A stretch of 64,000 nt of DNA, taken from NCBI RefSeq assembly GCF_001434095.1, contig NZ_AZDS01000004.1:62001-126000 (forward strand), given 5' to 3'. The notes beneath the pieces were generated by a model that did no database searches, was not told the DNA's origin, and saw nothing but the letters and a program-made list of their open reading frames with translations. Shown one piece after another: positions 1 to 8,466 of the stretch. A program made the position numbers and the translations under genes. Source of the DNA: Fructilactobacillus fructivorans. GTDB taxonomy: Bacteria; Bacillota; Bacilli; Lactobacillales; Lactobacillaceae. Each line of letters starts with the position of its first letter. Within the stretch, counting starts at the first letter, position 1.

Positions 1-664
1 TGACACCGATCACTGCATCAACAATGGGACCAGTAATTGGATTAATTATTCTTGGAATGTAAGTCCCACCAAAGAATACTAGCATCCAAATGGCAAACAA
101 TAGGACCATCATTAAAGCCCGAATAATCCCGTTGTACTTGTGTTTAACTCCTGGTGCAAATAAGTTGGTCATCAGTGGCATCCCTGCTCCAGCAACAATT
201 GATGAAACAAAGATCCCGGTAATTCCCATGACACCACCCTTTGATGCCTGTGAGGAGTTGATGAAGAACATCGCAGCATATAAGAAGCAGAACAAAACCA
301 AGAACCATAAGAAATTGTACGTCGCATCAATGACATAGGTCATGGGTGTCAACTTTTGCGGTTTCTTGGGTGGATGAATCGTAAGCTCGACTTTTTGCGT
401 TACCGTGCCGTACAAATTCTTAGCGGTTACCCCGCGCTTCTGGGCCTTCTTTAATTCATCAACCATTTCACTAATCTTGGTAGCCTGTTTTTCTGGTTCT
501 AGCTTGGTCTCAGACAGTTCCTGCTTGAATTTGTACATATACTCAGCGTTTCGCTTGGTTAGACCAACGTGATCAAATTGCTCCCGTTCAGCAATCTTAG
601 TGTTTGAGTGATGTTGATGTTGCTTAGCTTTCGCATTTCGTTTTCGATTGTCTTCCTCGCTCAT
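1..664 (-). CDS. DUF1129-family membrane protein (3' end outside window)
   Basis: The frame starts at ATG 664-662, behind a GGAGGA ribosome site, and runs off the left edge without a stop, so only about 221 N-terminal residues are seen. A charged, Lys/Gln-rich cytoplasmic stretch of about 115 residues is followed by four hydrophobic segments, with motifs such as FLWFLVLFCFLYAAMFFI. This layout matches the DUF1129 membrane proteins that lie downstream of ychF in lactobacilli. It follows ychF by only 9 bases and is probably its co-transcribed partner. Its function is not known. Confidence 0.8.
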   Translation of the reverse strand, partial: MSEEDNRKRNAKAKQHQHHSNTKIAEREQFDHVGLTKRNAEYMYKFKQELSETKLEPEKQATKISEMVDELKKAQKRGVTAKNLYGTVTQKVELTIHPPKKPQKLTPMTYVIDATYNFLWFLVLFCFLYAAMFFINSSQASKGGVMGITGIFVSSIVAGAGMPLMTNLFAPGVKHKYNGIIRALMMVLLFAIWMLVFFGGTYIPRIINPITGPIVDAVIGV

Positions 665-673
665 AGTTTCCTC

Positions 674-1771
674 CTAAACGTTGAATCTAAATTCGGCAAT
701 GTCACCGTCTTGCATGACGTAGTCCTTACCTTCAATCTGTAGCTTGCCAGCATCCTTAACGGCATTTTCACTACCATATTTATCAAGGTCATCAAATGAC
801 ATGATTTCTGCTCGAATAAATCCACGCTCGAAGTCAGAATGGATAATACCAGCGGCTTGAGGAGCTTTGGTTCCCTTCTTAAAGGTCCAAGCCTTCGTTT
901 CTTTGCCACCTGCAGTAAAGAACGTTTCAAGACCAAGTAATTTGTAAGAAGCCCGAATCAATTTGTTTAATCCTGGCTCAGTTACGCCTTCCGCTTCAAG
1001 AAAATCAGCCTTATCATCGTCGCCTAGTTCCGCAATTTCTTGTTCAGTTTCAGCCGCAATGCCAATGGCCTGGGCTCCATGTTTTTTAGCGTAGTCATTA
1101 ACCAGCCTAAAGTACTTATCGCTGGCAGGATCAGCCATTGAAGCTTCACTAATGTTAGCAACATACAAGACCGGTTTCGATGTTAACAGGAACAATCCCT
1201 TCACGATTTTCTGCTCATCTTCATCAAAATCAATGTCACGAACTGCGCCGCCATCTTCTAGAACCGGTTTGATTTTATTTAAAACATCCAGTTCTTCCTT
1301 GGCTTCATCAGATCCCTTAGCAGCCCTTTGAACCTTACCAATTCGTTTATCAACGGCATCCAAGTCAGCAATTCCCAATTCGACGTTGATAGTTTCAATG
1401 TCACCAACTGGATCCACTTTTCCAGTTACTGAAGTAATATTGTCATCGTCAAAAGCACGTACCACGTGCACGATGGCGTCAACCTGACGAATATTTTCCA
1501 GGAACTTGTTTCCAAGTCCCTCACCTTTACTTGCACCCTTTACGATTCCCGCAATGTCGGTAAATTCAAAGGTGGTTGGTACCACTTTCTTGGCTGGGAT
1601 TAGTTCTTGAATCCGATCCAGCCGTTTGTCTGGAACTTCCACCATTCCAACATTTGGATCAATCGTTGCAAAAGGATAGTTAGCCATTTCGGCTCCAGCC
1701 TTTGTAATGGCATTAAAAAGTGTTGACTTACCAACGTTCGGCAACCCAACGATTCCCGCTGTTAAAGACAT
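674..1771 (-). CDS. ychF: Redox-regulated ATPase/GTPase YchF (Obg-HflX family)
   Basis: This 365-residue protein has the usual YchF length. The P-loop GLPNVGKST lies at residues 8-16, the switch region follows with TIDPN, and NISE replaces the NKxD specificity motif of ordinary GTPases, which is the YchF signature and favours ATP. The C-terminal 80 residues form the TGS domain, ending MQDGDIAEFRFNV. In known relatives it binds the ribosome and affects translation and stress tolerance. The start is ATG 1771 and the gene sits between DUF951 and DUF1129 genes in a minus-strand run that begins at rsmG. Confidence 0.96.
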   Translation of the reverse strand: MSLTAGIVGLPNVGKSTLFNAITKAGAEMANYPFATIDPNVGMVEVPDKRLDRIQELIPAKKVVPTTFEFTDIAGIVKGASKGEGLGNKFLENIRQVDAIVHVVRAFDDDNITSVTGKVDPVGDIETINVELGIADLDAVDKRIGKVQRAAKGSDEAKEELDVLNKIKPVLEDGGAVRDIDFDEDEQKIVKGLFLLTSKPVLYVANISEASMADPASDKYFRLVNDYAKKHGAQAIGIAAETEQEIAELGDDDKADFLEAEGVTEPGLNKLIRASYKLLGLETFFTAGGKETKAWTFKKGTKAPQAAGIIHSDFERGFIRAEIMSFDDLDKYGSENAVKDAGKLQIEGKDYVMQDGDIAEFRFNV

Positions 1772-1790
1772 CCTGTTTACCTCTTTTTAA

Positions 1791-1979
1791 TTAATTTTCT
1801 GCGTGCTTCTCTAATACTTTTTTTAAACGTTTCTCAAATTGTCGTCGACTAATCATAACGATATGGCCACATCCAGTGCACTGCACCTTAATGTCAGCAC
1901 CCATTCGAATGATTTCCCATCGATTGGTTCCACATGGATGAGGCTTCTTCATTTCAACGATATCATGCATTCCATACAT
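1791..1979 (-). CDS. DUF951 small zinc-finger-like protein
   Basis: This 62-residue protein matches the DUF951 family, which is nearly always found between parB and ychF in Firmicutes. It contains HPCG early and a CTGCGH motif near residue 36, a plausible zinc knuckle, and a basic C-terminus (RRQFEKRLKKVLEKH). A GGGAGG ribosome site precedes ATG 1979. The role is unknown; the constant neighbourhood suggests a nucleic-acid-related housekeeping function, which is inference. Confidence 0.9.
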   Translation of the reverse strand: MYGMHDIVEMKKPHPCGTNRWEIIRMGADIKVQCTGCGHIVMISRRQFEKRLKKVLEKHAEN

Positions 1980-1992
1980 AAAAATATCCTCC

Positions 1993-2877
1993 CTAGTCGA
2001 GATGAATATCCAATAAATCTAAAATCCGGTTTAAATCATCAGTTGACATATAATCAATTTGGATCTGACCCTTGCCAGCCTTAGTATTCGTTTCGTTGAT
2101 CAATACTTTAGTGCCAAACTTATCCTGAAGCTGATCCTCACTCTCTTTAATGTAGGGTGATTTGGTTCGCTTGGTCGGGCGCTTGTTTTTCGTTGAATTG
2201 GACTTATTAGCCTTGGCAATTAGTTTTTCTAACTGTCTAACCGTCAGTGTTTCATCCTTAGCCTTTGCAGCTAGACTCAACAGTTGAGACTTCTCTTTTA
2301 CCGAAAGCAAAGCTCGCGCCTGTCCCATTGACAACTGCTTTCGTTGGAGCATTTCTTTCACTGGTTGAGGAAGTCCCAATAACCGTAAGTAGTTGGCGAT
2401 GTACGGTCGACTCTTGCCTAATCGTTCTGACACCTGAGCCTGCGTTAGATTCAGTTTGGTCATTAAAGTATCATAGGCCTGTGCTTCTTCTAACGGATTG
2501 AGATCTTCTCGTTGTAAGTTTTCCATGACAGCAATTTCCATCATTTGCTCTTCAGTAGCATCACGAACAATGGCTGGAATCTTGGTCTTAGCGGCAGCTT
2601 TTGAAGCCCGGAAACGGCGCTCACCAGCAATAATCTGGTAACGATTTTTATCAGTGTCATGTCTGACAATGATTGGCTGAAATACCCCTGATTCTTCAAT
2701 CGATTTCGTTAAATCATCCAGGGCTTTTTGGTCAAACTTCTTTCGTGGTTGGTAGGGATTAGGTGAAATCTTAGTTAGGTCAAGATCAACGACCGCTTCG
2801 TCATCATTATTAACGTCATTGTCCTTAAACAATGCCTCAATTCCACGTCCTAAGCCCTTGCTATTTTTGTTGGTCAT
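1993..2877 (-). CDS. parB: ParB/Spo0J chromosome partitioning protein
   Basis: ParB-family DNA-binding CTPase of 294 residues that loads on parS sites and slides along DNA. The N-terminal domain carries ISPNPYQPRK near residue 37 and the CTP-binding box AGERRFRA near residue 85. The central helix-turn-helix reads QVSERLGKSRPYIANYL, and a C-terminal dimerisation region closes the protein. The region from about residue 215 to 235 is a Lys/Thr/Asn-rich linker. The ATG at 2877 lies inside the end of parA, so the two genes overlap by 17 bases and are translationally linked. Confidence 0.96.
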   Translation of the reverse strand: MTNKNSKGLGRGIEALFKDNDVNNDDEAVVDLDLTKISPNPYQPRKKFDQKALDDLTKSIEESGVFQPIIVRHDTDKNRYQIIAGERRFRASKAAAKTKIPAIVRDATEEQMMEIAVMENLQREDLNPLEEAQAYDTLMTKLNLTQAQVSERLGKSRPYIANYLRLLGLPQPVKEMLQRKQLSMGQARALLSVKEKSQLLSLAAKAKDETLTVRQLEKLIAKANKSNSTKNKRPTKRTKSPYIKESEDQLQDKFGTKVLINETNTKAGKGQIQIDYMSTDDLNRILDLLDIHLD

Positions 2878-3634
2878 GGGCAGCTAACACTTCCTTTGTC
2901 AATTCCATGTATACTTTGGCACCTTTTGATTTAGCATCGTAGTCAATGATTGGTAATCCGTGACTTGGTGCTTCCGATAAACGAACGTTTCTTGGAATAA
3001 CGGTCGTATATACCTTATCCTTAAAAAACTTACGAACTTCATTATTAACTTGTGCTCCAAGATTAGTACGGGAATCAAACATCGTCAATAACACTCCCTC
3101 AATTTTAAGATTGGGGTTAAAGTGTTTTTGGACTAGTCCAATGGTATTGAGCAATTGACTCAATCCTTCCAGAGCATAGTATTCCGATTGAACCGGAATA
3201 AGGATTGAATTACTTGCGGTAAAGGCATTAATTGTAATTAGTCCCAGAGATGGTGGACAGTCAATCAGAATATAATCATATTGATCAGAAATACTATCAA
3301 GTGCCGACTTCAGTCGGGTTTCTCGTGCCATCATGGGTGTTAATTCAATTTCAGCCCCAGATAGTTGGATGGTGGCAGGAACGATATCAAGATTTTGGTG
3401 TGAGGAGTGTAAAATGACGTTTTCAATTGGCTCTTCGTTAACTAAAACGTCATAAACATCCTTATTAATTTTTTGCTTGCTCAGACCAACTCCGCTGGTA
3501 GCGTTTCCCTGTGCATCAGCGTCAACCAGTAGAACTTTTTTACCTTGAGTAGCAAGATCAGCACCCAAGTTAACAGCCGTGGTAGTCTTTCCGACCCCAC
3601 CCTTTTGGTTTGCAAGCGATATAACGGTTCCCAT
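2861..3634 (-). CDS. parA: ParA/Soj chromosome partitioning ATPase
   Basis: ParA-family ATPase of 257 residues. The deviant Walker A motif KGGVGKTTT lies at residues 10-18, and the Walker B segment YILIDCPPSLG is near residue 120. It is the partner of ParB in origin segregation and in control of replication initiation. An AAGGAGGG ribosome site stands seven bases before ATG 3634. The gene follows rsmG by 23 bases in the same direction, the usual Lactobacillales arrangement close to oriC. Confidence 0.96.
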   Translation of the reverse strand: MGTVISLANQKGGVGKTTTAVNLGADLATQGKKVLLVDADAQGNATSGVGLSKQKINKDVYDVLVNEEPIENVILHSSHQNLDIVPATIQLSGAEIELTPMMARETRLKSALDSISDQYDYILIDCPPSLGLITINAFTASNSILIPVQSEYYALEGLSQLLNTIGLVQKHFNPNLKIEGVLLTMFDSRTNLGAQVNNEVRKFFKDKVYTTVIPRNVRLSEAPSHGLPIIDYDAKSKGAKVYMELTKEVLAAHDQQK

Positions 3635-3657
3635 GTTGTTCCCTCCTTGTTACGTGA

Positions 3658-4380
3658 TTACTTAAGTGGATCCTTATTAGGGGTTCCAGCTTTTCTTGGA
3701 TATTTCTTTGGTGTTTCCTTCACTTTATCAATCACAATGATGTTACGAACTTCGTTGTTTTCCGGTAACTTGAATTCGAAATCGTCTTCAACTTTTCCAC
3801 CTAAGGTTGTAATGGCGTGCTGAGCCGCCTTTAATTCTTCGGGAGCTCGAGCCGCTTTTAACGCAATCAATTTGCCACCGATTTTAACCATTGGCAAACA
3901 CAATTCTGAAAGAACGCTTAGACGAGCAAGAGCTCGGGCCGTTGCAAAATCAAACTTCTCACGATCCTTCGATCGTTTCCCACCGAACTCTTCGGCGCGG
4001 GCGTGAACCAACCGCACGTCCTTTAACCCCAGTTGGTCGATTAATTGTTGTAAAAAGATAATTCGTTTGTTGAGTGAATCCACGATGGTAACCTTTAAAT
4101 CAGGATTAATAATCTTAAGTGGAATGGAGGGAAAGCCAGCTCCCGCCCCAACATCCACGATTGATTTATTCTGAAGTAATTCAGGAATGTAGAAGGCTGG
4201 AGTAAGTGAATCATAAAAATGTTTGAGATACACATCATCTTGTTCCACAATGGTCGTTAAGTTTACCTTTTGGTTGTAAGCAACCAGTAGCTTGTAATAA
4301 GTGGCAAACTGTTGCTCCTGTTGACCTGACAATGGCAGATTATGTTTCTCCGATGCGGCTTTAAATTGTTCTGGATTCAT
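3658..4380 (-). CDS. rsmG: 16S rRNA (guanine-527-N7)-methyltransferase RsmG
   Basis: RsmG (GidB) methylates 16S rRNA at G527; loss gives low-level streptomycin resistance in known species. The SAM-binding motif [15 protein letters not shown] is near residue 65, followed by VDSLNKRI and the conserved [10 protein letters not shown] place the start at ATG 4380 (MNPEQF), because GGGAGAG lies seven bases upstream; an upstream TTG at 4404 in the same frame would bury that ribosome site. The protein is 240 residues, the normal family length. It heads the rsmG-parA-parB-DUF951-ychF run. Confidence 0.95.
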   Translation of the reverse strand: MNPEQFKAASEKHNLPLSGQQEQQFATYYKLLVAYNQKVNLTTIVEQDDVYLKHFYDSLTPAFYIPELLQNKSIVDVGAGAGFPSIPLKIINPDLKVTIVDSLNKRIIFLQQLIDQLGLKDVRLVHARAEEFGGKRSKDREKFDFATARALARLSVLSELCLPMVKIGGKLIALKAARAPEELKAAQHAITTLGGKVEDDFEFKLPENNEVRNIIVIDKVKETPKKYPRKAGTPNKDPLK

Positions 4381-4454
4381 TAGACTCTCCCACGATGAAA
4401 CCAAACGCTTCCACGTTCTGTTTCATCTAATTCAACAAATTAGATTCTTATTTC

Positions 4455-4460
4455 ATTATA
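4455..4460 (-). promoter_or_regulatory. -10 element of the rsmG-par operon
   Basis: A perfect TATAAT lies on the minus strand about 75 bases before rsmG. The -35 position holds only a weak TAACGA, so the promoter call rests on the -10 hexamer and its place between the preceding terminator and rsmG. Confidence 0.5.
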
Positions 4461-4498
4461 ACGAAATTTTAAAGTTTTCGTTACCAAAAAAATAAAAA

Positions 4499-4554
4499 AG
4501 TCGAGAGATTATCAAGTGTCTAACTTTTATAGAGCACTTCAATCCTTCTCGACT
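4499..4554 (-). terminator. Rho-independent terminator after nucleoside hydrolase
   Basis: An interrupted inverted repeat has outer arms AGTCGAGA and TCTCGACT, with GATT/AATC and AAGTG/CACTT pairs further in. On the minus strand it is followed by CTTTTTTATTTTTTT. It ends the nucleoside hydrolase transcript. Confidence 0.85.
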
Positions 4555-4559
4555 CTTTA

Positions 4560-5477
4560 CTATTTTTTCATATTTTGAACTTCTGTTTTAAACCAGCGGT
4601 TAAAAGCGGCAGCATCAATATCAACGGCCACGTCAGCGTTGGTTTCACCATTATGATAAGCGCCCCGAATGTCACCAACCGTCGCCCCATTAGCGGGTCC
4701 CATAGTCTGAATATCAATCCACATTGGCTCAGTGATGAGATCTTCGGGATGCAACAGGTAGAAGATGGTATTAACGTCATGCATGGCGACGCCATTCTCG
4801 CTTTGATCACCATCGCTGGTAATAATATCATGCAACATCTTTCCCGCTCGATTCATATTCTGAATCTCTTCTAGGGTTTCATTGGTTAAGAGAGCCCTTT
4901 TCGTAACATCCAGGCCAATCATCACAATGGGCACGCCACTTTGATACATGATTTTAGCCGCATCGGGGTCGGTAAAGACGTTAAATTCTGCTGCACTGGT
5001 CATATTACCACGTCCCAGAGCGCCTCCCATTGCCACAATTCGACTTAATTTAGATTTAACTTCGGGATATTCTGAAAGAAGTAGGGCTACGTTAGTGTAA
5101 GAACCAGTTGCAACCAGCGTCACCTGCTCCTCACAATTCATGATGTGTTCGTGTAAAGCTGCGACCGCCGTTTTCTTTAACGGTGATGGTAAATCATCAG
5201 AAAACTCATAGCCACGCATTCCTGACTCTCCGTGAATGCGAGCCGCGTCTTCAAATGGTTTCACCAGCGGGTCTTGTACTCCAGCAGCTACTGGAACAGC
5301 ATCACCATCATGAAAAAAGTTAATGATCTTGAGCGCATTGATCGTGGTTTTATCAACCGTCACGTTTCCAGAAACGGTCGTTACCAGGTCAACGTCTAGT
5401 TCTGGATCATTTAATGCGACCGATAGAGCAGCTGCATCATCGATGCCTGGATCCATATCCATAATGATTTTTTGCAT
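4560..5477 (-). CDS. Inosine-uridine-preferring nucleoside hydrolase
   Basis: This 305-residue protein hydrolyses the N-glycosidic bond of ribonucleosides to base and ribose. The calcium-binding signature DMDPGIDDA lies at residues 7-15. Other family blocks are VATGSYTNVALLL, VAMGGALGRGN, EFNVFTDPDA and the late MHDVNTIFYLL that supplies a metal-ligand Asp. No signal peptide is present, so it acts in the cytoplasm on imported nucleosides. ATG 5477 follows a GGAGGG site. Substrate preference among RihA/B/C types cannot be read from sequence alone. A second family member lies at 51148. Confidence 0.92.
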   Translation of the reverse strand: MQKIIMDMDPGIDDAAALSVALNDPELDVDLVTTVSGNVTVDKTTINALKIINFFHDGDAVPVAAGVQDPLVKPFEDAARIHGESGMRGYEFSDDLPSPLKKTAVAALHEHIMNCEEQVTLVATGSYTNVALLLSEYPEVKSKLSRIVAMGGALGRGNMTSAAEFNVFTDPDAAKIMYQSGVPIVMIGLDVTKRALLTNETLEEIQNMNRAGKMLHDIITSDGDQSENGVAMHDVNTIFYLLHPEDLITEPMWIDIQTMGPANGATVGDIRGAYHNGETNADVAVDIDAAAFNRWFKTEVQNMKK

Positions 5478-5559
5478 AATATCCCTCCGTTACGATTATG
5501 TGATTATCATTTAATTTTACCACACGCTTAACCTTATTCTTACTTTTGAAGCCGACAAA

Positions 5560-5584
5560 AAAGAGCCCACTAAACCGGCTCTTT
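5560..5584 (-). terminator. Terminator overlapping the stop of the DeoB-like gene
   Basis: The arms AAAGAGCC and GGCTCTTT flank the stop codon. On the minus strand the hairpin is followed by a run of T, so it terminates the 5570-6400 gene. Confidence 0.85.
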
Positions 5585-6400
5585 CCTTAGATATGGAATT
5601 AAACTCTTAGAGGGACGTTTAACCTTAGTTAAAATCCCTAGTCCGTCTAATACCGTTCCACCAATCACACTGACACGATCAATATCCTCAATGTGTTTTC
5701 CATTCGATTGATTATCGTATAGCATTACTGGTAAAATCTTGTAAGTTGATAGTCCATCCTGGGTCTGTGAATCGCCTACCCGACTGGATGTCACAATTAA
5801 TAAATCATCATCTTCAAGGGAATCCATCAGTTCACCCAACATGACGTCGACCTTTTTTAATTCAGAAGAAAATTGGTCAAGGTCGCCCTCCATGGCAGCT
5901 GCCTGCAATTCTGGAACTTGAGCGTAAATGAAACCACTTCGCATCTTTTCAAGTTGCTGGTTCAGTTCCACAAACGTTGCCGTATTATTTGGGACCTGGA
6001 TTCTCTTAGAGAAGTCCTGTACCTGAAGGTATTCTACAAACCGTGAAATGATGACCGAACTCTTTTGGGCTTTGTAAACTTCTTCAAACACGCTCGAAAC
6101 GCGCGAATTAACGGCACAATCAAACATTTCACGCAAACCAGACGCTGGCTTATTTACTACCGAATTAGTCCGAACCAAACCATATGCTCCAACCGGATTA
6201 ACTTCATCTGAAGAATGGTCCCCATTGAAAAAAATGTTGAAAAGTCCTAAACGTCGCAGGGTCGGTAAATCTGACTTTGAGGACTGATTCAAAACGTGTG
6301 AAAGGATGTTGTCGCTTGAGGCGTTGAGTTGTTCTGCCTCGTTGTCCGAGCGTAAACCAAGTGATGCCAAATCCACAACAATTACTCTTTTATAACTCAC
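5570..6400 (-). CDS. Phosphopentomutase (DeoB)-like protein, catalytically degenerate
   Basis: The N-terminus SYKRVIVVDLASLGLRSD, the later LPTLRRLGLFNI and AYGLVRTNSVVNKPASG follow the phosphopentomutase pattern (VxLDSxGIG, LPNLxxLGL, GAYG...TTTGHWE). The C-terminal LLIVTSSRVGDSQTQDGLS aligns with the DeoB block LLIITADHGNDPTYxGTDHTRE. The metal-binding Asp/His residues and the phosphorylated Thr of true DeoB are absent, and at 276 residues it is about 120 shorter, apparently lacking much of the cap. I choose GTG 6400 because GGGAGA lies seven bases upstream; TTG 6421 is possible. It is probably a non-catalytic relative; function unknown. Confidence 0.6.
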   Translation of the reverse strand: MSYKRVIVVDLASLGLRSDNEAEQLNASSDNILSHVLNQSSKSDLPTLRRLGLFNIFFNGDHSSDEVNPVGAYGLVRTNSVVNKPASGLREMFDCAVNSRVSSVFEEVYKAQKSSVIISRFVEYLQVQDFSKRIQVPNNTATFVELNQQLEKMRSGFIYAQVPELQAAAMEGDLDQFSSELKKVDVMLGELMDSLEDDDLLIVTSSRVGDSQTQDGLSTYKILPVMLYDNQSNGKHIEDIDRVSVIGGTVLDGLGILTKVKRPSKSLIPYLRKEPV

Positions 6401-6440
6401 GTTTTCATCTCCCGTACTCAATAAAATTTAATTGTATACT

Positions 6441-6499
6441 ATCATGCAATAATAAGCCGCCCATGTCAATTGACTTAAGGGGTAGAATAAAAGTATCAA
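6441..6499. promoter_or_regulatory. Back-to-back divergent promoters
   Basis: TTGACA on the minus strand (6469-6464, 17 bases to CATGAT) abuts TTGACT on the plus strand (6470-6475, 18 bases to TATCAA). The two -35 boxes form the palindrome GTCAATTGAC. They would serve the DeoB-like gene and the SGNH hydrolase gene, and only one polymerase could bind at a time. Confidence 0.5.
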
Positions 6500-6522
6500 A
6501 ATTTAAAATCGAGGATTAAAAA

Positions 6523-7158
6523 ATGAAACCAATTAATGAAGACAACATCATCCTACTAGGAGATTCCTTAACCCGTGGTTTCGATGGAGAAAAGGATCTC
6601 GTTTATAACTGGCCGTACTACTTAGGCCAATTTTTACCGTTTAAATCAATCACTAACGCCGGTCAGAACGCTGGTACGATCACCGGTAACTGCGAGCTAG
6701 ACTTAACTTATCAGATTGATCACCACAACTTCAAGAACTACGAGCTAGCCACGATTTTTTACGGTACCAATGACTTTGCCCATCGTTATGAAACTCTGGA
6801 AGTGGTGGGAAGGATGCTCGATCAAAACATCAAACAAATCAAAGCCGAAAATCCCTCCATTATGATTTTGGGGATCCTGCCATTAAATCGCTTCGATGGT
6901 GGGTCCGATAATTATAATATGGAGGGACTTGCTCACTACACATTTGGTCAATTACTAAATTGTCTCATCAAAGTCTATCACCAAAATGACATTAATGTCT
7001 TAAACTGGCGGAAAGTTGCCCCTACTTTGGTTGATAACAGTAACTATCAAACTCGCCTAAATGATCATCGTCTCCATCCCAATTCATCAACTTACAAAAT
7101 GATGGCCAGGATCATTGCAGAATTTATTCAAAAAAACGTTAATCAAAAAGAGCCCTAG
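6523..7158 (+). CDS. SGNH/GDSL-type hydrolase
   Basis: A 211-residue esterase-like protein. Block I is LLGDSLTRGFDG with the catalytic Ser near residue 14. The block II Gly lies in NAGQNAGTI, block III is YGTNDF, and block V DHRLHPN supplies the Asp and His. There is no signal peptide or membrane anchor, so it should be cytoplasmic. The substrate (acyl ester, sugar acetate or phospholipid) cannot be told from sequence. It is transcribed alone, divergently from the DeoB-like gene, and ends in a terminator that contains its own stop codon. Confidence 0.85.
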   Translation: MKPINEDNIILLGDSLTRGFDGEKDLVYNWPYYLGQFLPFKSITNAGQNAGTITGNCELDLTYQIDHHNFKNYELATIFYGTNDFAHRYETLEVVGRMLDQNIKQIKAENPSIMILGILPLNRFDGGSDNYNMEGLAHYTFGQLLNCLIKVYHQNDINVLNWRKVAPTLVDNSNYQTRLNDHRLHPNSSTYKMMARIIAEFIQKNVNQKEP

Positions 7159-7169
7159 TCGGCTCTTTT
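7146..7169. terminator. Bidirectional terminator between convergent genes
   Basis: The arms AAAAGAGCC and GGCTCTTTT lie around a six-base loop that holds the TAG of the SGNH gene. T runs follow on both strands, so it also serves the minus-strand gene ending at 7174. Confidence 0.9.
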
Positions 7170-7173
7170 TTAA

Positions 7174-8373
7174 TTATTTTACTTCATCCAAATTTTGCAG
7201 TTGAAGCTGACCATCAACAGATTGTTTAACGTCAGCCCGATAATTGGTGGTTTTAGTGGTCTGTTGACCCTTATCATCGGTCGTTTGGGTCTGGACCTCA
7301 AACTCAACGTTTGCTTTACCCTCACCGGTACTTTGCACCTTTTTAACGTCTGCCGTAATTTTACGATCCTTAATCTTATCAGTGTGATCCTGCTTGGCAA
7401 TCGCAATCATTTTGCCATAAGCAGGATTCTTTTTACCATCAATAAAGTTTTGGTCATACTGAGCCTTATCAGCCGAAGCATCGTCAGAAACATCCCCGTT
7501 AATGGGATCCCAGATGGCGTTGATCAGATTGGTAGCCGCTTTCTTATCCACTAACTTGTCAAACTTAATGGTAATCTGGGAGTTGTCATTTTTCATCGTA
7601 AGGTACTGTACCTCACTTTGCATGGGCTTGCCATTCACACTTAAGGTGGCCCAAATTGATGAATTGGCATTAATCGGCAGGTTCTTAATCTTGGTTTTTC
7701 CACTTTTATCAAGGTTAACAACGGGATGATTGTCAACGTACACTACGGCACTTGGTACACTTTGAACCCGAAATGAAACCACCTTAAAGTTCAAGTGTGC
7801 CGTGTCATCCGATTCCAGTAAGTTAAACTGTCCGTTCGTTTCAAGCTTTTTCCCGTTTGCTTCCGCCGTAGCAGCCATCTGATGGACTCCTGGAATTAAT
7901 TTTTTAACGGTTAATTCACCATAATCGTCAGTCTGACCAGCCTTTTTCCCGTCGACCGTTACCTGAGCGTGTGGTAAATTAGTTTTAACGCTTGGCGCAA
8001 CTGGTTTAACCACTAATTGGTAACGGGGAAAGACGAAGAAGTTCTTTCCCGTTTGTTGGTAAGAAAAAGCCTGACTGATCCCATCCCCACCACTCATTTG
8101 CGTCTTAAGATTACTAATGGCACTGGGATGTTGATCAAAGTAAGTCATCACAGGTTGAACGGTTCCCTCATCAGGAGTTCTCTTTTGACCGGCAATTTTA
8201 ATGTTTGCCATGACGCTTTTTTGCTGATGACCCTGTAATGCATTAATTAAACGCTCTCCACTGGCTTTCTTGGAGTAATAGTTGGTTCCAACGATCCCAA
8301 TCGTAACGACAATTATAATTTCAAGAACTATTAGGAACGCCAGAAACTTATGTGATTTATGCTTTGTATCCAC
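7174..8373 (-). CDS. TcaA-like membrane-anchored extracellular protein (no zinc ribbon)
   Basis: This 399-residue protein starts with a short cytoplasmic end, one membrane helix at about residues 10-31 (FLAFLIVLEIIIVVTIGIVG), and then a long extracellular part with repeated beta-rich modules. Motifs FPRYQLVVKPV and GVHQMAATAEANGKKLETNG match those in the neighbour at 8467, so the two are tandem paralogues. The family resembles TcaA/YvbJ cell-envelope proteins of Firmicutes. GTG 8373 is chosen because GGTGG lies eight bases upstream; another GTG at 8385 overlaps that site. It has its own terminator and follows the terminator of its paralogue. Its role is unknown, likely in the cell envelope. 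Confidence 0.7.
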   Translation of the reverse strand: MDTKHKSHKFLAFLIVLEIIIVVTIGIVGTNYYSKKASGERLINALQGHQQKSVMANIKIAGQKRTPDEGTVQPVMTYFDQHPSAISNLKTQMSGGDGISQAFSYQQTGKNFFVFPRYQLVVKPVAPSVKTNLPHAQVTVDGKKAGQTDDYGELTVKKLIPGVHQMAATAEANGKKLETNGQFNLLESDDTAHLNFKVVSFRVQSVPSAVVYVDNHPVVNLDKSGKTKIKNLPINANSSIWATLSVNGKPMQSEVQYLTMKNDNSQITIKFDKLVDKKAATNLINAIWDPINGDVSDDASADKAQYDQNFIDGKKNPAYGKMIAIAKQDHTDKIKDRKITADVKKVQSTGEGKANVEFEVQTQTTDDKGQQTTKTTNYRADVKQSVDGQLQLQNLDEVK

Positions 8374-8426
8374 GTGTGCTTCCACCTTTTATATCAATAT
8401 AGGGAAATCATAACATACGCCAAATA

Positions 8427-8458
8427 AAAAGAAACGGAGCTAATGCTCCGTTTCTTTT
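8427..8458 (-). terminator. Terminator of the zinc-ribbon operon
   Basis: A 14-base perfect inverted repeat (AAAAGAAACGGAGC and its complement) with a TAAT loop. It is followed on the minus strand by TTTTTATTT, and separates the 8467 gene from its paralogue. Confidence 0.93.
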
Positions 8459-8466
8459 AGGTTTGA

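Noticed and set aside
1453-1476. Palindromic CCACGTG core inside ychF, near parB
   Set aside because: Only about 11 of 16 parS positions fit, and the stretch is constrained by coding.
7195-7554. 119-residue hydrophobic ORF on the plus strand
   Set aside because: It is a shadow of the TcaA-like gene, without promoter or ribosome site.
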